NCBI GenBank assembly: GCA_004791255.1
Contig: SRUQ01000003.1
Location: forward strand, 458,623 to 522,622
Origin: a bacterium M00.F.Ca.ET.205.01.1.1
GTDB lineage: Bacteria > Pseudomonadota > Alphaproteobacteria > Rhizobiales > Rhizobiaceae
DNA length: 64,000 bases
Direction of reading: 5' to 3'
Shown here: one piece after another, positions 1 through 8,689 of the stretch
How positions within the stretch are numbered: position 1 is the stretch's first letter
Layout: the number at the start of each line of letters is the position of its first letter
Made by a program: the position numbers and the translations under genes
The notes under the pieces: generated by a model
Databases searched by the model: none
What the model saw: the letters and a program-made list of their open reading frames with translations, nothing else
Told to the model about the DNA's origin: nothing

Positions 1-562
1 CCTCGTCGATGGCGACCGTGAGATCGAAGCCGGGCGCCTCGATGAAGTCGAGATTGGCGGCGCGGTCGCCCAGCGACGTCCTCAGTGTTTCGAACAGCGA
101 GAGCGGCCCTCGAACCGTGACGCGCACCGCCTCGCCGTCGCCGACCGCTTCGCGAACGGCGCTGGTGAGCGCTTCGAGCGAGCGTTTCTGCAGATCGTCA
201 CTGACGATGCCGCCGATGATGCGGGCGACGGTGGCGGCGACAAGGTCCGTCACACGCGCCTCCATGGCATCGATGCGCAGCGAGACCGCCTTGCCGATGT
301 CGCCGCCGAAGCTTTCGAGAAAGAGCCTTGCCTCCTCGGCATTGGCCTGGCGCTCGGCCTCGAGCGCCGCGTCATGGGCAATCGACAGGCGTGCCTCGAG
401 TGTCACCTCCGCCTGGGCGACCGCCTCGGCGATCAGCGTGCCGATATCGGCCTGTGGCGGGGAGGCTTCCGGCCTTTGCTCGGCCGCGGCCTGAGGTTGG
501 CTGGCGCGTTGTGTGCGCGTGCCGAAGTCCGGCAGGAGATCGAAAAGGGCTGCGGAAGCCAT
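1..562 (-). CDS. FliH-like flagellar export ATPase regulator (partial, C-terminus outside window)
   Basis: The reading frame opens with ATG at 562, three bases after the fliF stop (TAA at 568-566), and runs off the left edge, so about 187 N-terminal residues are visible. The chain is rich in Ala and Glu with a probable coiled-coil stretch around residues 45-85, followed by a helical/beta segment containing a run of acidic and Gly residues near the edge. This organisation fits FliH/HrpE-type proteins, which hold the FliI ATPase at the export gate. The position directly behind fliF supports a flagellar role. FliH family membership is inferred from layout and composition; sequence similarity in this family is low. 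Alternative: a rhizobial flagellar protein of unknown role. Confidence 0.6.
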   Translation of the reverse strand, partial: MASAALFDLLPDFGTRTQRASQPQAAAEQRPEASPPQADIGTLIAEAVAQAEVTLEARLSIAHDAALEAERQANAEEARLFLESFGGDIGKAVSLRIDAMEARVTDLVAATVARIIGGIVSDDLQKRSLEALTSAVREAVGDGEAVRVTVRGPLSLFETLRTSLGDRAANLDFIEAPGFDLTVAIDE

Positions 563-565
563 GGT

Positions 566-2215
566 TTACGCCGCCACTTCCTGGGCCGCCCATTTGCGCA
601 GGATTTGCGCGGTGCGTTCCTCGTTGATGTCGACCATGCGGGCCAGCCGATCCTGCGGTGCGGGCCTGATCTTCTGGCGAAGATCGTCGAGCGGGGTGGA
701 ACCGGGGCGCGCGCCGGGCAAGGCGCCGATGGCGACACTCGGCTCGACGGAAGCGGTGACCTCCGGCGTTGGCAGCGAACGCTGGACCTCGTCGAAGTTG
801 GGGCCCGCGATAGCGGGCGTCGCCTTCGCCGTCAGCGCTGACGCCATCGGCCGCAAGCCGAAGAAGGCGACCAGGAACACCACGACGATGAAGGCGCCGG
901 CATTGATCAGCGTGCCGGTATACTGGCCGATGGAATCCAGTATCCCAGCCTGCTGGACCGGCTCACCGTCGAGCCCGTCGATGAATTCAACAGCCGAGAC
1001 GTCGATGACGTCGCCACGCTTGTCGTCGAAGCCGGTGGCGGAACTCACCATCTTCTGGATGTCGGCGACCCGCTTGGCGATCTGTTCGGGCGTCGCATCC
1101 TTGCCCAGGATCGTCTTCAGCCGGTCCTGGTTGACGACGACGGCGATCGACATCTTGGTCACCGTGTAGCCGTTGGAGACGGTGGCGATCTTCTTGGAGT
1201 TGATCTCGTAATTGGTGATCTCTTCCTTGCGGTCGTTGGCCGAGGAGGTCTGCGGACCATCGGTGCTGGTCGCCTGGGTCTCCGGCAGGTTCTGCTCGAC
1301 GCTGGCCGGGGTCGAAGCCTGCTTCTGGTTGCTGTTTTCGTTGGCGCGCACCGACTGCACCGAGCGCTCGACACGCGATTCCGGATCGAAAATCGTCTCC
1401 TCGGTCTGGCGGGTGTCGGTGTTGACGTCGGCCTTGACGCTGGCGCGGAAATTGTCGGGGCCAAGATAGGGGGTCAGCGCGCGGCGGATGTTGTCGCCGA
1501 TCTGCGCCTCCACGGTCTGTTCGACGCCGAGCGTGCGAGCGGCACTGGTGTTGGAGGGGTCATCGCCCGCCGCCAGTAGATTGCCGTTGGAATCCAGCAC
1601 CGTCACCTTGTCGGCCGACAGGCCGGGAACGGCGGCGGCGACGAGATGGCGGATCGACATGGCGCTTTTCTCGGCGTCGATGCCGGCATAGCGGATGACG
1701 ACCGACGCGGAGGGCTGCTGCTCGTCGCGGCGGAAGTTGGCGCGCTCGGACATGACGATGTGGACGCGCGCCGCCTTGATGCCTGATATCGATTGGATGG
1801 TGCGGGCGATCTCGCCTTCCAGCGCGCGCACGCGGGTGATCTGCTGCATGAAGGAGGTGAGGCCGAGCGAACCGACATTGTCGAACAGTTCGTAGCCGGC
1901 GTTGGCGCTGGTCGGCAGGCCCTTTTCGGCAAGCAGCATGCGCGCCTGCGCGGTGGTGCCGGCCGGCACCAGCACGGAGGTGTTGTCGGCGCCGACGTCG
2001 AAGCCGATGCCGGCCTCGCCCAGCACCAGGCCGATCTGGTTCACGTCGGAGCGGTCAAGCCCGACATAGAGCGTCTCATAGGCCGGACGGTTGAGGTAGA
2101 CCGAGGCGATGCCGATGACGGCCATGATCAGCGCGGCGATGCCGCCCATGAGCGCGAGCCGCCTGACGCCGAATCCGCGGAGATTCGAGATGATGCTCTG
2201 GATCTGTTCCGGCAC
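566..2215 (-). CDS. fliF: Flagellar MS-ring protein FliF
   Basis: FliF forms the MS ring in the inner membrane, the base on which the rotor and export apparatus assemble. The 549-residue length is normal for the family. A membrane segment near residues 20-42 and a second near residue 430 (around INAGAFIVVVFLVAFFGL) bracket the periplasmic ring-building domains. The extreme C-terminus (ARMVDINEERTAQILRKW) is the conserved FliG-binding tail. The gene lies downstream of the two flagellin genes on the same strand, but a strong hairpin at 2282-2310 separates them, so it may have its own promoter in the 2216-2281 stretch. Confidence 0.97.
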   Translation of the reverse strand: MPEQIQSIISNLRGFGVRRLALMGGIAALIMAVIGIASVYLNRPAYETLYVGLDRSDVNQIGLVLGEAGIGFDVGADNTSVLVPAGTTAQARMLLAEKGLPTSANAGYELFDNVGSLGLTSFMQQITRVRALEGEIARTIQSISGIKAARVHIVMSERANFRRDEQQPSASVVIRYAGIDAEKSAMSIRHLVAAAVPGLSADKVTVLDSNGNLLAAGDDPSNTSAARTLGVEQTVEAQIGDNIRRALTPYLGPDNFRASVKADVNTDTRQTEETIFDPESRVERSVQSVRANENSNQKQASTPASVEQNLPETQATSTDGPQTSSANDRKEEITNYEINSKKIATVSNGYTVTKMSIAVVVNQDRLKTILGKDATPEQIAKRVADIQKMVSSATGFDDKRGDVIDVSAVEFIDGLDGEPVQQAGILDSIGQYTGTLINAGAFIVVVFLVAFFGLRPMASALTAKATPAIAGPNFDEVQRSLPTPEVTASVEPSVAIGALPGARPGSTPLDDLRQKIRPAPQDRLARMVDINEERTAQILRKWAAQEVAA

Positions 2216-2281
2216 GATTCAGCGACTCCCAGCATGACTGTCCGCCGGAACACTAGCTCTCGAAGCTTGTGCGAAAATGAA

Positions 2282-2310
2282 ATCGGGCCGCGCTTGCGGC
2301 GCGGCCCGAT
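2282..2310 (-). terminator. Hairpin behind flagellin gene 2
   Basis: A perfect 12 bp stem (ATCGGGCCGCGC at 2282-2293 with its complement at 2299-2310) has a 5-base loop and lies 38 bp past the flagellin stop. On the minus strand it is followed by TTTCATTTT, a moderate U-run, so a Rho-independent terminator is likely. The arms are identical to those at 3619-3647. Confidence 0.75.
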
Positions 2311-2347
2311 CGTTGGACGTAAAGCGGATGGCTCGGCTACGGCCGAG

Positions 2348-3415
2348 CTAGCCGTTCTTGAACAGCGCCAGGATCGACTGCGAGGAGCTGTTGGCGATCG
2401 ACAGCGACTGAATGCCGAGCTGCTGCTGCACCTGCAGCGCCTGGAGGCGGGTCGATTCCTTGTTCATGTCGGCATCGACGAGCTGGCCGACGCCGCGGTC
2501 GATGGAATCCATCAGGCTCTGCGTGAAGGTCTTCTGCAGATCGATGCTGCTCTTGGCCGAACCCAGGATGGTGGCGGAGTCGGTCAACTGGGCCATGACG
2601 TTGTCGATCTTGGTGATCATCTGGGTGATGATGTCGTCGGTTACGCCTGCCGCCGTGATGTCGAGGTTATAGGCCGAGACGTTGTCGACCTTGGCGACGG
2701 CACCCGCGGCGGTCTGGCCGGCGGTGTTGGCGGCGATGTCGGTGCTGCCGCCGGCGATGGCGGCTTTGTAGGCGGCATCATACAGGGTCTGGGCGGCCGC
2801 GGTCGAATAGACCGATGTCTGGCGGTCAAGAATGCCCTGGTTCTTGACGTCGGCGGCAAGACCGGAATCGAACAGCTTGGTGCCTTCGATATTGATGTCG
2901 ATCGTGCCGAGCTGAACCGCTCCGGACGAGGTGCGGTTGAACGAAGAGACGATCTTGGCATCCAGCTGGACGCCGTCATTGGCGGCCGCGACCTGCTTGG
3001 ACGTCACCGACAGGAAATTCGAACCCGAGAAGGTTGCCGCATCGGCGAAGGACTTCATCTGCGATTGAAGCGCGGTGATTTCGGTCTGCGTCTTGGCCTT
3101 TGCGGCAGCGGTCTGGCCGACGGTCGACAGCAGCTTGGTCTTGATCTGGCCGATCGTGGTCAGAACATTGTTCATGCCGGTATAGGCGGTGTCGACCTTC
3201 GACGCACCGAGGCCGAGTGCGTCCTGCACGGTCGACAGCGCCTGGTTGTCGGAGCGCATCGTGGTGGCGATCGACCAGTAGGCGGCGTTGTCGGAAGCTT
3301 CGGAGACCCGGTAGCCCGTCGAGATGCGGGCCTGCGTCTGCTCGAGCGACTTGTTGGTGGCGTTGAGGCTTTGAAGTGCAGTCAACGCCGCAGCGTTCGT
3401 CATGATGCTCGCCAA
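2348..3415 (-). CDS. fla: Flagellin (copy 2, 355 aa)
   Basis: This is a short rhizobial-type flagellin, secreted by the flagellar export system and polymerised into the filament. The N-terminal D0/D1 helices (ALTALQSLNATNKSLEQTQA, then ISTGYRVSEASDNAAYWSI) and the C-terminal helix (LGIQSLSIANSSSQSILALF) are typical; the middle is short and variable. The start is taken as TTG at 3415 because AAGGAG sits 8 bases upstream and the protein then begins MASIMTN, like its neighbour. It is a tandem paralogue of the gene at 3675-4661, with near-identical ends and a divergent centre that here carries an extra Ala-rich insertion. Confidence 0.96.
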   Translation of the reverse strand: MASIMTNAAALTALQSLNATNKSLEQTQARISTGYRVSEASDNAAYWSIATTMRSDNQALSTVQDALGLGASKVDTAYTGMNNVLTTIGQIKTKLLSTVGQTAAAKAKTQTEITALQSQMKSFADAATFSGSNFLSVTSKQVAAANDGVQLDAKIVSSFNRTSSGAVQLGTIDINIEGTKLFDSGLAADVKNQGILDRQTSVYSTAAAQTLYDAAYKAAIAGGSTDIAANTAGQTAAGAVAKVDNVSAYNLDITAAGVTDDIITQMITKIDNVMAQLTDSATILGSAKSSIDLQKTFTQSLMDSIDRGVGQLVDADMNKESTRLQALQVQQQLGIQSLSIANSSSQSILALFKNG

Positions 3416-3522
3416 GAAACTCGCTCCTTCTCAAAAGCCGGCATGCCAGCGGGCCTGATCGACCTGCCCTTCGGCTGCGATCGGGCCGGTCGGGCCGATT
3501 CGGCAACCTGTCGTAAGCTAGT

Positions 3523-3552
3523 GTTAACCATACCTAGCGCGACATGGTTAAC
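3523..3552. promoter_or_regulatory. Perfect 9 bp inverted repeat upstream of flagellin copy 2
   Basis: GTTAACCAT (3523-3531) and ATGGTTAAC (3544-3552) form a perfect inverted repeat with a 12 bp spacer, about 110 bp upstream of the flagellin start. The spacing of about two helical turns between half-sites suits a dimeric regulator. Flagellin genes in rhizobia are controlled by Rem under VisNR; whether this is a Rem site is unknown. Confidence 0.4.
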
Positions 3553-3618
3553 GGCCTGTTAAAATCAGCTTGCGAGAGGCTAAGGAACGAAGGTTGCGCG
3601 AGCCTTGAGCAAACGCAG

Positions 3619-3647
3619 ATCGGGCCGCGCTTTTGGCGCGGCCCGAT
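3619..3647 (-). terminator. Hairpin behind flagellin gene 1
   Basis: Arms ATCGGGCCGCGC (3619-3630) and its complement (3636-3647) flank the loop TTTTG. The hairpin is placed just behind the stop of the upstream flagellin gene. There is no clean U-run after it on the minus strand (TGCGTTTGC), so partial read-through is possible. Its arms match the hairpin at 2282-2310 base for base. Confidence 0.65.
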
Positions 3648-3674
3648 TGTCCGATGTAGCCGTTTGGAGAGCGA

Positions 3675-4661
3675 TCAGCCGCGGAAGAGCGACAGGATCG
3701 ACTGCGACGAGCCGTTGGCGATCGACAGCGCCTGGATGCCGAGCTGCTGCTGAACCTGCAGGGCCTGGAGGCGGGTCGATTCCTTGTTCATGTCGGCATC
3801 GACGAGTTGGCCGACGCCGCGGTCGATGGAGTCCATCAGGCTCGAGGTGAAGGTCTTCTGCAGGTCGATAGAGCTCTTGGCGGCGCCGAGCTTGGTGGCG
3901 GAGGTCGTCATGTCCTTGAGTGCGGCGTCGACGACGTTCATCATCTGCTGGATCTGGGTGTCGCTGGCAGCGGTGCTGCTCGAGAAGATCGTCAGCGAGG
4001 CAACCGAATAGGTGTCGGTGGCCGCCGCGGCAGCGCCCAGGGTCGGGTTCGAGGCCGTGGCAACCGCGGCGCCGGTGAGGCCGAGGCGCGCCGTGTCGAG
4101 GATGCCCTTCGCGGTCGGAGCTGCACCGGAGTCATAGAGCTTGATGCTTTCGACGTTGACGTCGATCGTCGAGATCGAAACCGCGCCGGTGGAGCTGCGA
4201 TTGAAGGCCGAAACGATCTTGACGTCGGCGGCCGTGCCCGTGGCGGTGGAAACCGAAAGCATGTTGGTGCCCGAGAAGGTGGCGCCGTCGGCGTAGGCCT
4301 TCAACTGCTTCTGAAGGGCGGCGATTTCGGTCTGGGTCTTTTCCTTGGAGGCATCGGTCTGGCCGTAGGATGCGGTCAGCTTCTGCTGGATCTGGTTGAT
4401 GGTGGTGATCGCGCTGTTGATGCCGGTGTAGGCGGTGTCGACCTTCGAAGCGCCGAGGCCGAGCGCGTCCGAAACGGTGGACATGGCCTGGTTGTCGGAG
4501 CGCATCGTGGTGGCGATCGACCAGTAAGCGGCGTTGTCCGAAGCCTGCGAGACGCGATAACCCGTCGAGATGCGGGCCTGGGTGGCTTCGAGGTTCTTGT
4601 TGGTGGCGTTCAAGCTCTGCAGAGCGGTCAACGCCGAGGCGTTGGTCATGATGCTGGACAT
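3675..4661 (-). CDS. fla: Flagellin (copy 1, 328 aa)
   Basis: A filament subunit with the same conserved N-terminal and C-terminal helices as the neighbour at 2348-3415; the protein starts MSSIMTNASALTAL and ends SIANGSSQSILSLF. The central segment is rich in Ala, Thr and Ser and shorter than in the paralogue. ATG at 4661 has a weak AAGG about 11 bases upstream. The gene follows fliP with a 234 bp gap that should hold its promoter, and it is transcribed in the same direction as the rest of the minus-strand block. Two flagellins in tandem suggest a mixed filament, as known in other rhizobia. Confidence 0.96.
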   Translation of the reverse strand: MSSIMTNASALTALQSLNATNKNLEATQARISTGYRVSQASDNAAYWSIATTMRSDNQAMSTVSDALGLGASKVDTAYTGINSAITTINQIQQKLTASYGQTDASKEKTQTEIAALQKQLKAYADGATFSGTNMLSVSTATGTAADVKIVSAFNRSSTGAVSISTIDVNVESIKLYDSGAAPTAKGILDTARLGLTGAAVATASNPTLGAAAAATDTYSVASLTIFSSSTAASDTQIQQMMNVVDAALKDMTTSATKLGAAKSSIDLQKTFTSSLMDSIDRGVGQLVDADMNKESTRLQALQVQQQLGIQALSIANGSSQSILSLFRG

Positions 4662-4895
4662 GGCTACTCGTACCTTGTTTTTACAGGGTGTTTTCTTGCA
4701 TACCGGCTTGTCCGGTATGACGGAGCGGCATCATGCCAATGACCGTTGCGTTGGGTCACCCGCCATCTGCGAGCGACTATGGCGGCAAGTCCCTACCAAA
4801 GGACTAAACCGGACGGTTAATCGGAAATAATTCGAGAGAAATTCACGGCGCGGCGCCCGCGATCCGCGTGCGCTCGCACAGACGTGCCGGACTGC

Positions 4896-5627
4896 TCAGG
4901 TGAAGGATCGCACCAGGCTGCCGACGAGCAGGTTCCAGCCGTCGATCAGGACGAAGAACAGGATCTTGAACGGCAGCGACACCACCGTGGGCGGCAGCAT
5001 CATCATGCCCATGGCCATGGTGATGGTGGCCACGATCAGGTCGATGACCAGGAACGGCAGCACGATCAGGAAACCGATCTCGAAGCCGCGGCGGATCTCG
5101 GAGATCATGAAGGCGGGCACCAGGATGCGCAGGTCGACGGTCTCCTTTGCAACGACCTGCCCGCGCTCGCGGGCGAGATCGGCGAAGAGGTCGAAATCCT
5201 TGTCGCGCACATTGTGCAGCATGAAGGTGCGGAACGGATCGGAGATCTTCTCGAAGGCTTCGGTCTGGCTGATCTGGTTGTCCATCAGCGGCTTCACGCC
5301 GGTGTTCCAGGCCTGGTCGAAGGTCGGCGCCATGACATAGAAAGTCATGAACAGCGACAGTGAAATGAGGATGAGGTTAGCCGGCGTCGACTGCAGGCCG
5401 ATGCCTGCGCGCAGGATCGAAAAGGCGATGACGAAGCGGGTGAAGCTGGTCACCATGATCAACAGGCCCGGCGCCACCGACAGCACGGTCAGCAGGCCGA
5501 ACATCTGGATGATGTAGCCCACGGTGGTGCCGTCGGCCTTACCGATGCCGCCGAGGTCCAACTGCTGGGCAGCCGCGACCGATGTGGCGGCGCCGATCAG
5601 CGCCGCGGCAAGAAGGAATTTCCTCAT
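4896..5627 (-). CDS. fliP: Flagellar export gate protein FliP
   Basis: FliP is a core protein of the type III export gate (FliP5-FliQ4-FliR1) in the inner membrane. The 243-residue product begins with a cleavable signal peptide (MRKFLLAAALIGAATSVAAA), as in other FliP proteins, and has four hydrophobic segments: two in the first half (around VLSVAPGLLIMVTSFTRFVI and ANLILISLSLFMTFYVM) and two near the C-terminus. The start overlaps the fliL stop by ATGA (5627-5624), so the two are translationally coupled. The partner genes fliQ and fliR are not in the window. Confidence 0.97.
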   Translation of the reverse strand: MRKFLLAAALIGAATSVAAAQQLDLGGIGKADGTTVGYIIQMFGLLTVLSVAPGLLIMVTSFTRFVIAFSILRAGIGLQSTPANLILISLSLFMTFYVMAPTFDQAWNTGVKPLMDNQISQTEAFEKISDPFRTFMLHNVRDKDFDLFADLARERGQVVAKETVDLRILVPAFMISEIRRGFEIGFLIVLPFLVIDLIVATITMAMGMMMLPPTVVSLPFKILFFVLIDGWNLLVGSLVRSFT

Positions 5628-6118
5628 TCGAGCAGCAATGTCCTGACGAGTACCTGTTTGACGTGTCCCTGACTGCGGATCGAGGCGCGTTCCTCGATGT
5701 CGGCCTTCAGGTGCTGATAGCCGCTGGCGCCCTCGATCTGGTGCATCTTCAAGGTACGCACATAGGCCAGAAGGTCCTGCTGGATGTCCTCGGCCATGGC
5801 CGGCGGCTGCGCGACATCATAGACCACCGACACCTCCATCCTGAGCCAGGTGTCGGCGGGCGAGGCGATGTTGGTGGTGATCGGCGCCAACGCCACGAGC
5901 GTCGGTCCCGCCGCCGGCTCCTGCGCTTCGGCGGGCTTGGCCTCCTTGCCGTCGTTCTCGGGCGCTGCCGCTACCGATTTCGGTGCGTCGACGCCCTTGA
6001 GATAGCCGCCCGACATCCAGCCCATTCCGATCGCGGCAGCCGTCACCACGAGCAGCATGGCGCCCTGGATGGCAAGGGAAGGACCCTTGCGAGGCTGAGC
6101 CTGTTCGACATTGGCCAC
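5624..6118 (-). CDS. fliL: Flagellar basal-body protein FliL
   Basis: FliL is a single-pass inner-membrane protein that sits around the stator and raises motor torque. The 164-residue product has a short cytoplasmic N-terminus, one membrane helix at about residues 14-35, a variable Glu/Ala/Pro-rich linker and a periplasmic domain that ends in the usual VRTLLLE-type tail. It overlaps fliP by four bases and lies 34 bp behind flgH. Confidence 0.92.
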   Translation of the reverse strand: MANVEQAQPRKGPSLAIQGAMLLVVTAAAIGMGWMSGGYLKGVDAPKSVAAAPENDGKEAKPAEAQEPAAGPTLVALAPITTNIASPADTWLRMEVSVVYDVAQPPAMAEDIQQDLLAYVRTLKMHQIEGASGYQHLKADIEERASIRSQGHVKQVLVRTLLLE

Positions 6119-6152
6119 GGTGCTTTGTTCTCCTATCCCCAGAACGCAATAG

Positions 6153-6860
6153 CTAGAACGGAAGAACCTGATCGAGGACCTGCTGGCCGTAGGCCGGCTG
6201 CTGGATCTCGCTTACGCGGCCGCGTCCGCCATAGGCGATGCGCGCCTCGGCGATACGTTCGTAGGGGATCGTGTTCTCGGCGCCGATATCGGCCGGCCGC
6301 ACGATGCCGGCGATGGTTAGCACCCTGAGCTCGTAGTTGACGCGCACTTCCTGCGAGCCCCTGATCATCAGGTTGCCGTTGGGCAGTACATCGGTGACCA
6401 CTGCAGCGACGTTGAGCTCGAGTGTTTCCGACCGCTTGATCTCGCCATCGGCGTTGGTCTCAGTGGTGGAGTCCAGGCTGCCGTCGCCCTTGCCGCCGGT
6501 GCTGTTGCCATGCCACTCGATGTTGGCATCGAAGCCGAGCTTGCGACTGGCGGTGCGGCTTCTGTCATTCTGGTTCTTGAAGTTGGCGCGGTCGTTGATC
6601 TTGATCTTGACGGTCAGGATGTCGCCCTGCTGGAGCGCCCGCGGATCGGTGAACAGCCGGCTCTGGCGATCGTCCCACAGCGAGAATTTCTTCACCGGCT
6701 GCGGCGGCGTCTCCGGATATTTGTAGAGGGAAGCGGTGTTGCCGCCGTCGATGCCGGAGCCGACCGGCGACAGCGCGGGTTCCTTGCCGACTTCCTTCAG
6801 ATTGGTGCCGCAGGCGGACAGCGCGGCGACCGAGCACAGGATGAGCATTTTGCGGATCAT
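6153..6860 (-). CDS. flgH: Flagellar L-ring lipoprotein FlgH
   Basis: FlgH builds the L ring in the outer membrane around the flagellar rod. The 235-residue protein starts MIRKMLILCSVAALSACG; LSAC is a lipobox, so Cys17 should be lipidated after cleavage. The C-terminal half carries the family's conserved core (around LMIRGSQEVRVNYELR and GIVRPADI). The start is ATG at 6860 because it overlaps the motE stop as ATGA and gives a proper lipoprotein signal; a longer upstream frame would run through motE and is not real. Confidence 0.96.
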   Translation of the reverse strand: MIRKMLILCSVAALSACGTNLKEVGKEPALSPVGSGIDGGNTASLYKYPETPPQPVKKFSLWDDRQSRLFTDPRALQQGDILTVKIKINDRANFKNQNDRSRTASRKLGFDANIEWHGNSTGGKGDGSLDSTTETNADGEIKRSETLELNVAAVVTDVLPNGNLMIRGSQEVRVNYELRVLTIAGIVRPADIGAENTIPYERIAEARIAYGGRGRVSEIQQPAYGQQVLDQVLPF

Positions 6861-7438
6861 GACGGATCTACCCTTCGGGCTGCGCTGGCCATGATGCCGG
6901 TGAGCGTCGCCGCCGCCTTCTGGTCCATTTCGTTGAGGATGACGCCGGCCTTGCGCGAATCGAGCTTCATCAGGATGGCGGCGGCGAGATCGGCGTTGAC
7001 GATCGCCAGCCGCTCGGCCGCCGCATCGGGCTTCATGCCGGCATAGATCTTGACGACGCCGTCCTCGGCGCGGGCGAGGAACACTTCGCGCCGTTTCAGC
7101 CATTGCTCGTATTCGGCCTTCTTCTCGTCCAGCGCCTTCATGCGCTGGTCGATGCCGGCCTGGAGTTGCTTCAATTCGTCCGCCTGCAACGCATAGCGGC
7201 GGTCGCGGGCGGCGTCGGCTATGTTGGAGCAGAAGCGCTCGATTTCGCTCTGGTCCGGCGCTTTCTCCCGCGCCAATTGTTGTGGCGCGGCCGGCGCCTG
7301 CGCCCCGGGCAGAACCTGGCGAACGGTGTCCTCGGCGTGCGTGCCGCCGGCGAAAGACATGGCAGCCAGAGCCGTGGCTGCGAACAGGATGGCGCGAGAG
7401 CGGCGGCTTCTTTCATGAGATAAGCGGGAAGAAATCAT
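6857..7438 (-). CDS. motE: Periplasmic motility protein MotE
   Basis: MotE is known from Sinorhizobium as a periplasmic chaperone for the stator-associated protein MotC. The 193-residue product has an Arg-rich N-terminus and a signal peptide (cleavage near residue 36 after THA), then a long charged helical region at about residues 85-130 that should form a coiled coil, and a C-terminal part with the MotE/MgtE-type pattern around ILMKLDSRKAGVILNEMD. It lies between flgI and flgH with a 9 bp gap to flgI and a four-base overlap with flgH, the same place as in other rhizobial clusters. motC is not in the window. Confidence 0.88.
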   Translation of the reverse strand: MISSRLSHERSRRSRAILFAATALAAMSFAGGTHAEDTVRQVLPGAQAPAAPQQLAREKAPDQSEIERFCSNIADAARDRRYALQADELKQLQAGIDQRMKALDEKKAEYEQWLKRREVFLARAEDGVVKIYAGMKPDAAAERLAIVNADLAAAILMKLDSRKAGVILNEMDQKAAATLTGIMASAARRVDPS

Positions 7439-7447
7439 CGGCGTCGC

Positions 7448-8689
7448 CTATTGGAGAACCAGATCGGCTTGCAGGGCGCCGGCCGACTTGATGCCTTGCA
7501 GGATGGCAATGATGCCGTCCGGCTTGACGCCGAGGCGGTTGAGGCCGGAGACGAGGGTCTGCAGATCGGGCCCGTCGAGCACAGCGACGCGCGCGTCAGG
7601 CCGGCTGGCATCGATGGCGGTGAACGGTTCGACGGCGGTTTCGCCCTTGGAGAAGGGTTCCGGCTGCACGACGCGCGGTGCTTCGGTGATGCGCACCGTC
7701 AGCGTGCCATGGCTGATGGCGACGCGCGAGATCTTGACGTCATTGCCGATAACGATGGTGCCGGTGCGCTCGTCGATGACGACGCGGGCCGGTGTGTCGG
7801 ACTCGACCACCAGATTCTCGATCTCGGCGTAGAAGCGGGCTGCCGAGACGCTCTTTGGCCGCCTGATCTGCACGGTACGGGAATCGCGTTCGGCCGCCAC
7901 GCGCGTGCCGAAGCGCTGGCTGGTATAGTCATTGATAGCGTCAGCGATGCGGATGGCGGTCGAGAAGTCGGGGTTGCGCAATTGTAGCGTCAGCGTCGCC
8001 TGGTCGTCGAACTCGGCCTTCACGGCACGCTCGACGATGGCGCCGTTCGGCACCCGGCCGGCGGTCGGCACGCCTTGCGTCAACTGCTCGGCCTGACCTT
8101 TCGCGGTAAAGCCGGAAACGATGACCGCGCCCTGGCCGACGGCGTAGATTTCGCCGTCCGCAGCCTTCAGCGGGGTCATGATCAGCGTGCCGCCGGCAAG
8201 CGAGCTGGCGTCGCCCATCGAGGAGACGTCGATGTCGATGCGCGCGCCCGACTGCACGTAGGGCGGCATGTTGGCGGTGACGATGACGGCGGCGACATTC
8301 TTGGCGCGCGCGCTGCCGCCTTCGGTCGCGATGCCGAGGTTTTCGAGCATGGCGCGGATCGACTGTTCGGTGAACGGCGAATTGCGCAGGCTGTCGCCCG
8401 ATCCGGCGAGGCCGATGACTAGGCCGTAGCCGACGAGCTGGTTGTCGCGCGAACTCTGCAGCTGGGCGATGTCCTTGATGCGCGAGGCGACCTGGCCCGG
8501 CGGCAGCGAACTCGGCCCGGGCGAGACGCGGAACATGCGGGTGGTGGTGGCCGGATCGTATTCGGGATCGACGAAGGCGCCGCCATCCCTGGCAGCAAGC
8601 TCGCGCTTGGCCTTGGGCGTCAGGCCGTCGGCGAGCGCCGGCTGCAGGCCGAGCGCGGCCGCGAGCACAAGGGCAAGCCCACGCATCAT
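7448..8689 (-). CDS. flgI: Flagellar P-ring protein FlgI
   Basis: FlgI forms the periplasmic P ring that acts with the L ring as a bushing for the rod. From ATG at 8689 the protein is 413 residues with a signal peptide (MMRGLALVLAAALGLQPALA) and the highly conserved family signature IKDIAQLQSSRDNQLVGYGL followed by VIGLAGSGDS. The C-terminal region contains the usual long beta-rich domain. ATG at 8689 is chosen because it overlaps the flgA stop as ATGA and gives a proper signal peptide; the longer open frame reaching to 9205 only shadows flgA. Confidence 0.97.
   Translation of the reverse strand: MMRGLALVLAAALGLQPALADGLTPKAKRELAARDGGAFVDPEYDPATTTRMFRVSPGPSSLPPGQVASRIKDIAQLQSSRDNQLVGYGLVIGLAGSGDSLRNSPFTEQSIRAMLENLGIATEGGSARAKNVAAVIVTANMPPYVQSGARIDIDVSSMGDASSLAGGTLIMTPLKAADGEIYAVGQGAVIVSGFTAKGQAEQLTQGVPTAGRVPNGAIVERAVKAEFDDQATLTLQLRNPDFSTAIRIADAINDYTSQRFGTRVAAERDSRTVQIRRPKSVSAARFYAEIENLVVESDTPARVVIDERTGTIVIGNDVKISRVAISHGTLTVRITEAPRVVQPEPFSKGETAVEPFTAIDASRPDARVAVLDGPDLQTLVSGLNRLGVKPDGIIAILQGIKSAGALQADLVLQ

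Noticed and set aside
1793..3562. 589-codon plus-strand open frame across the fliF-flagellin junction
   Set aside because: It lies antisense to fliF and a flagellin gene, has low-complexity Gly/Arg/Asp-rich sequence and no ribosome site; a GC-driven shadow.
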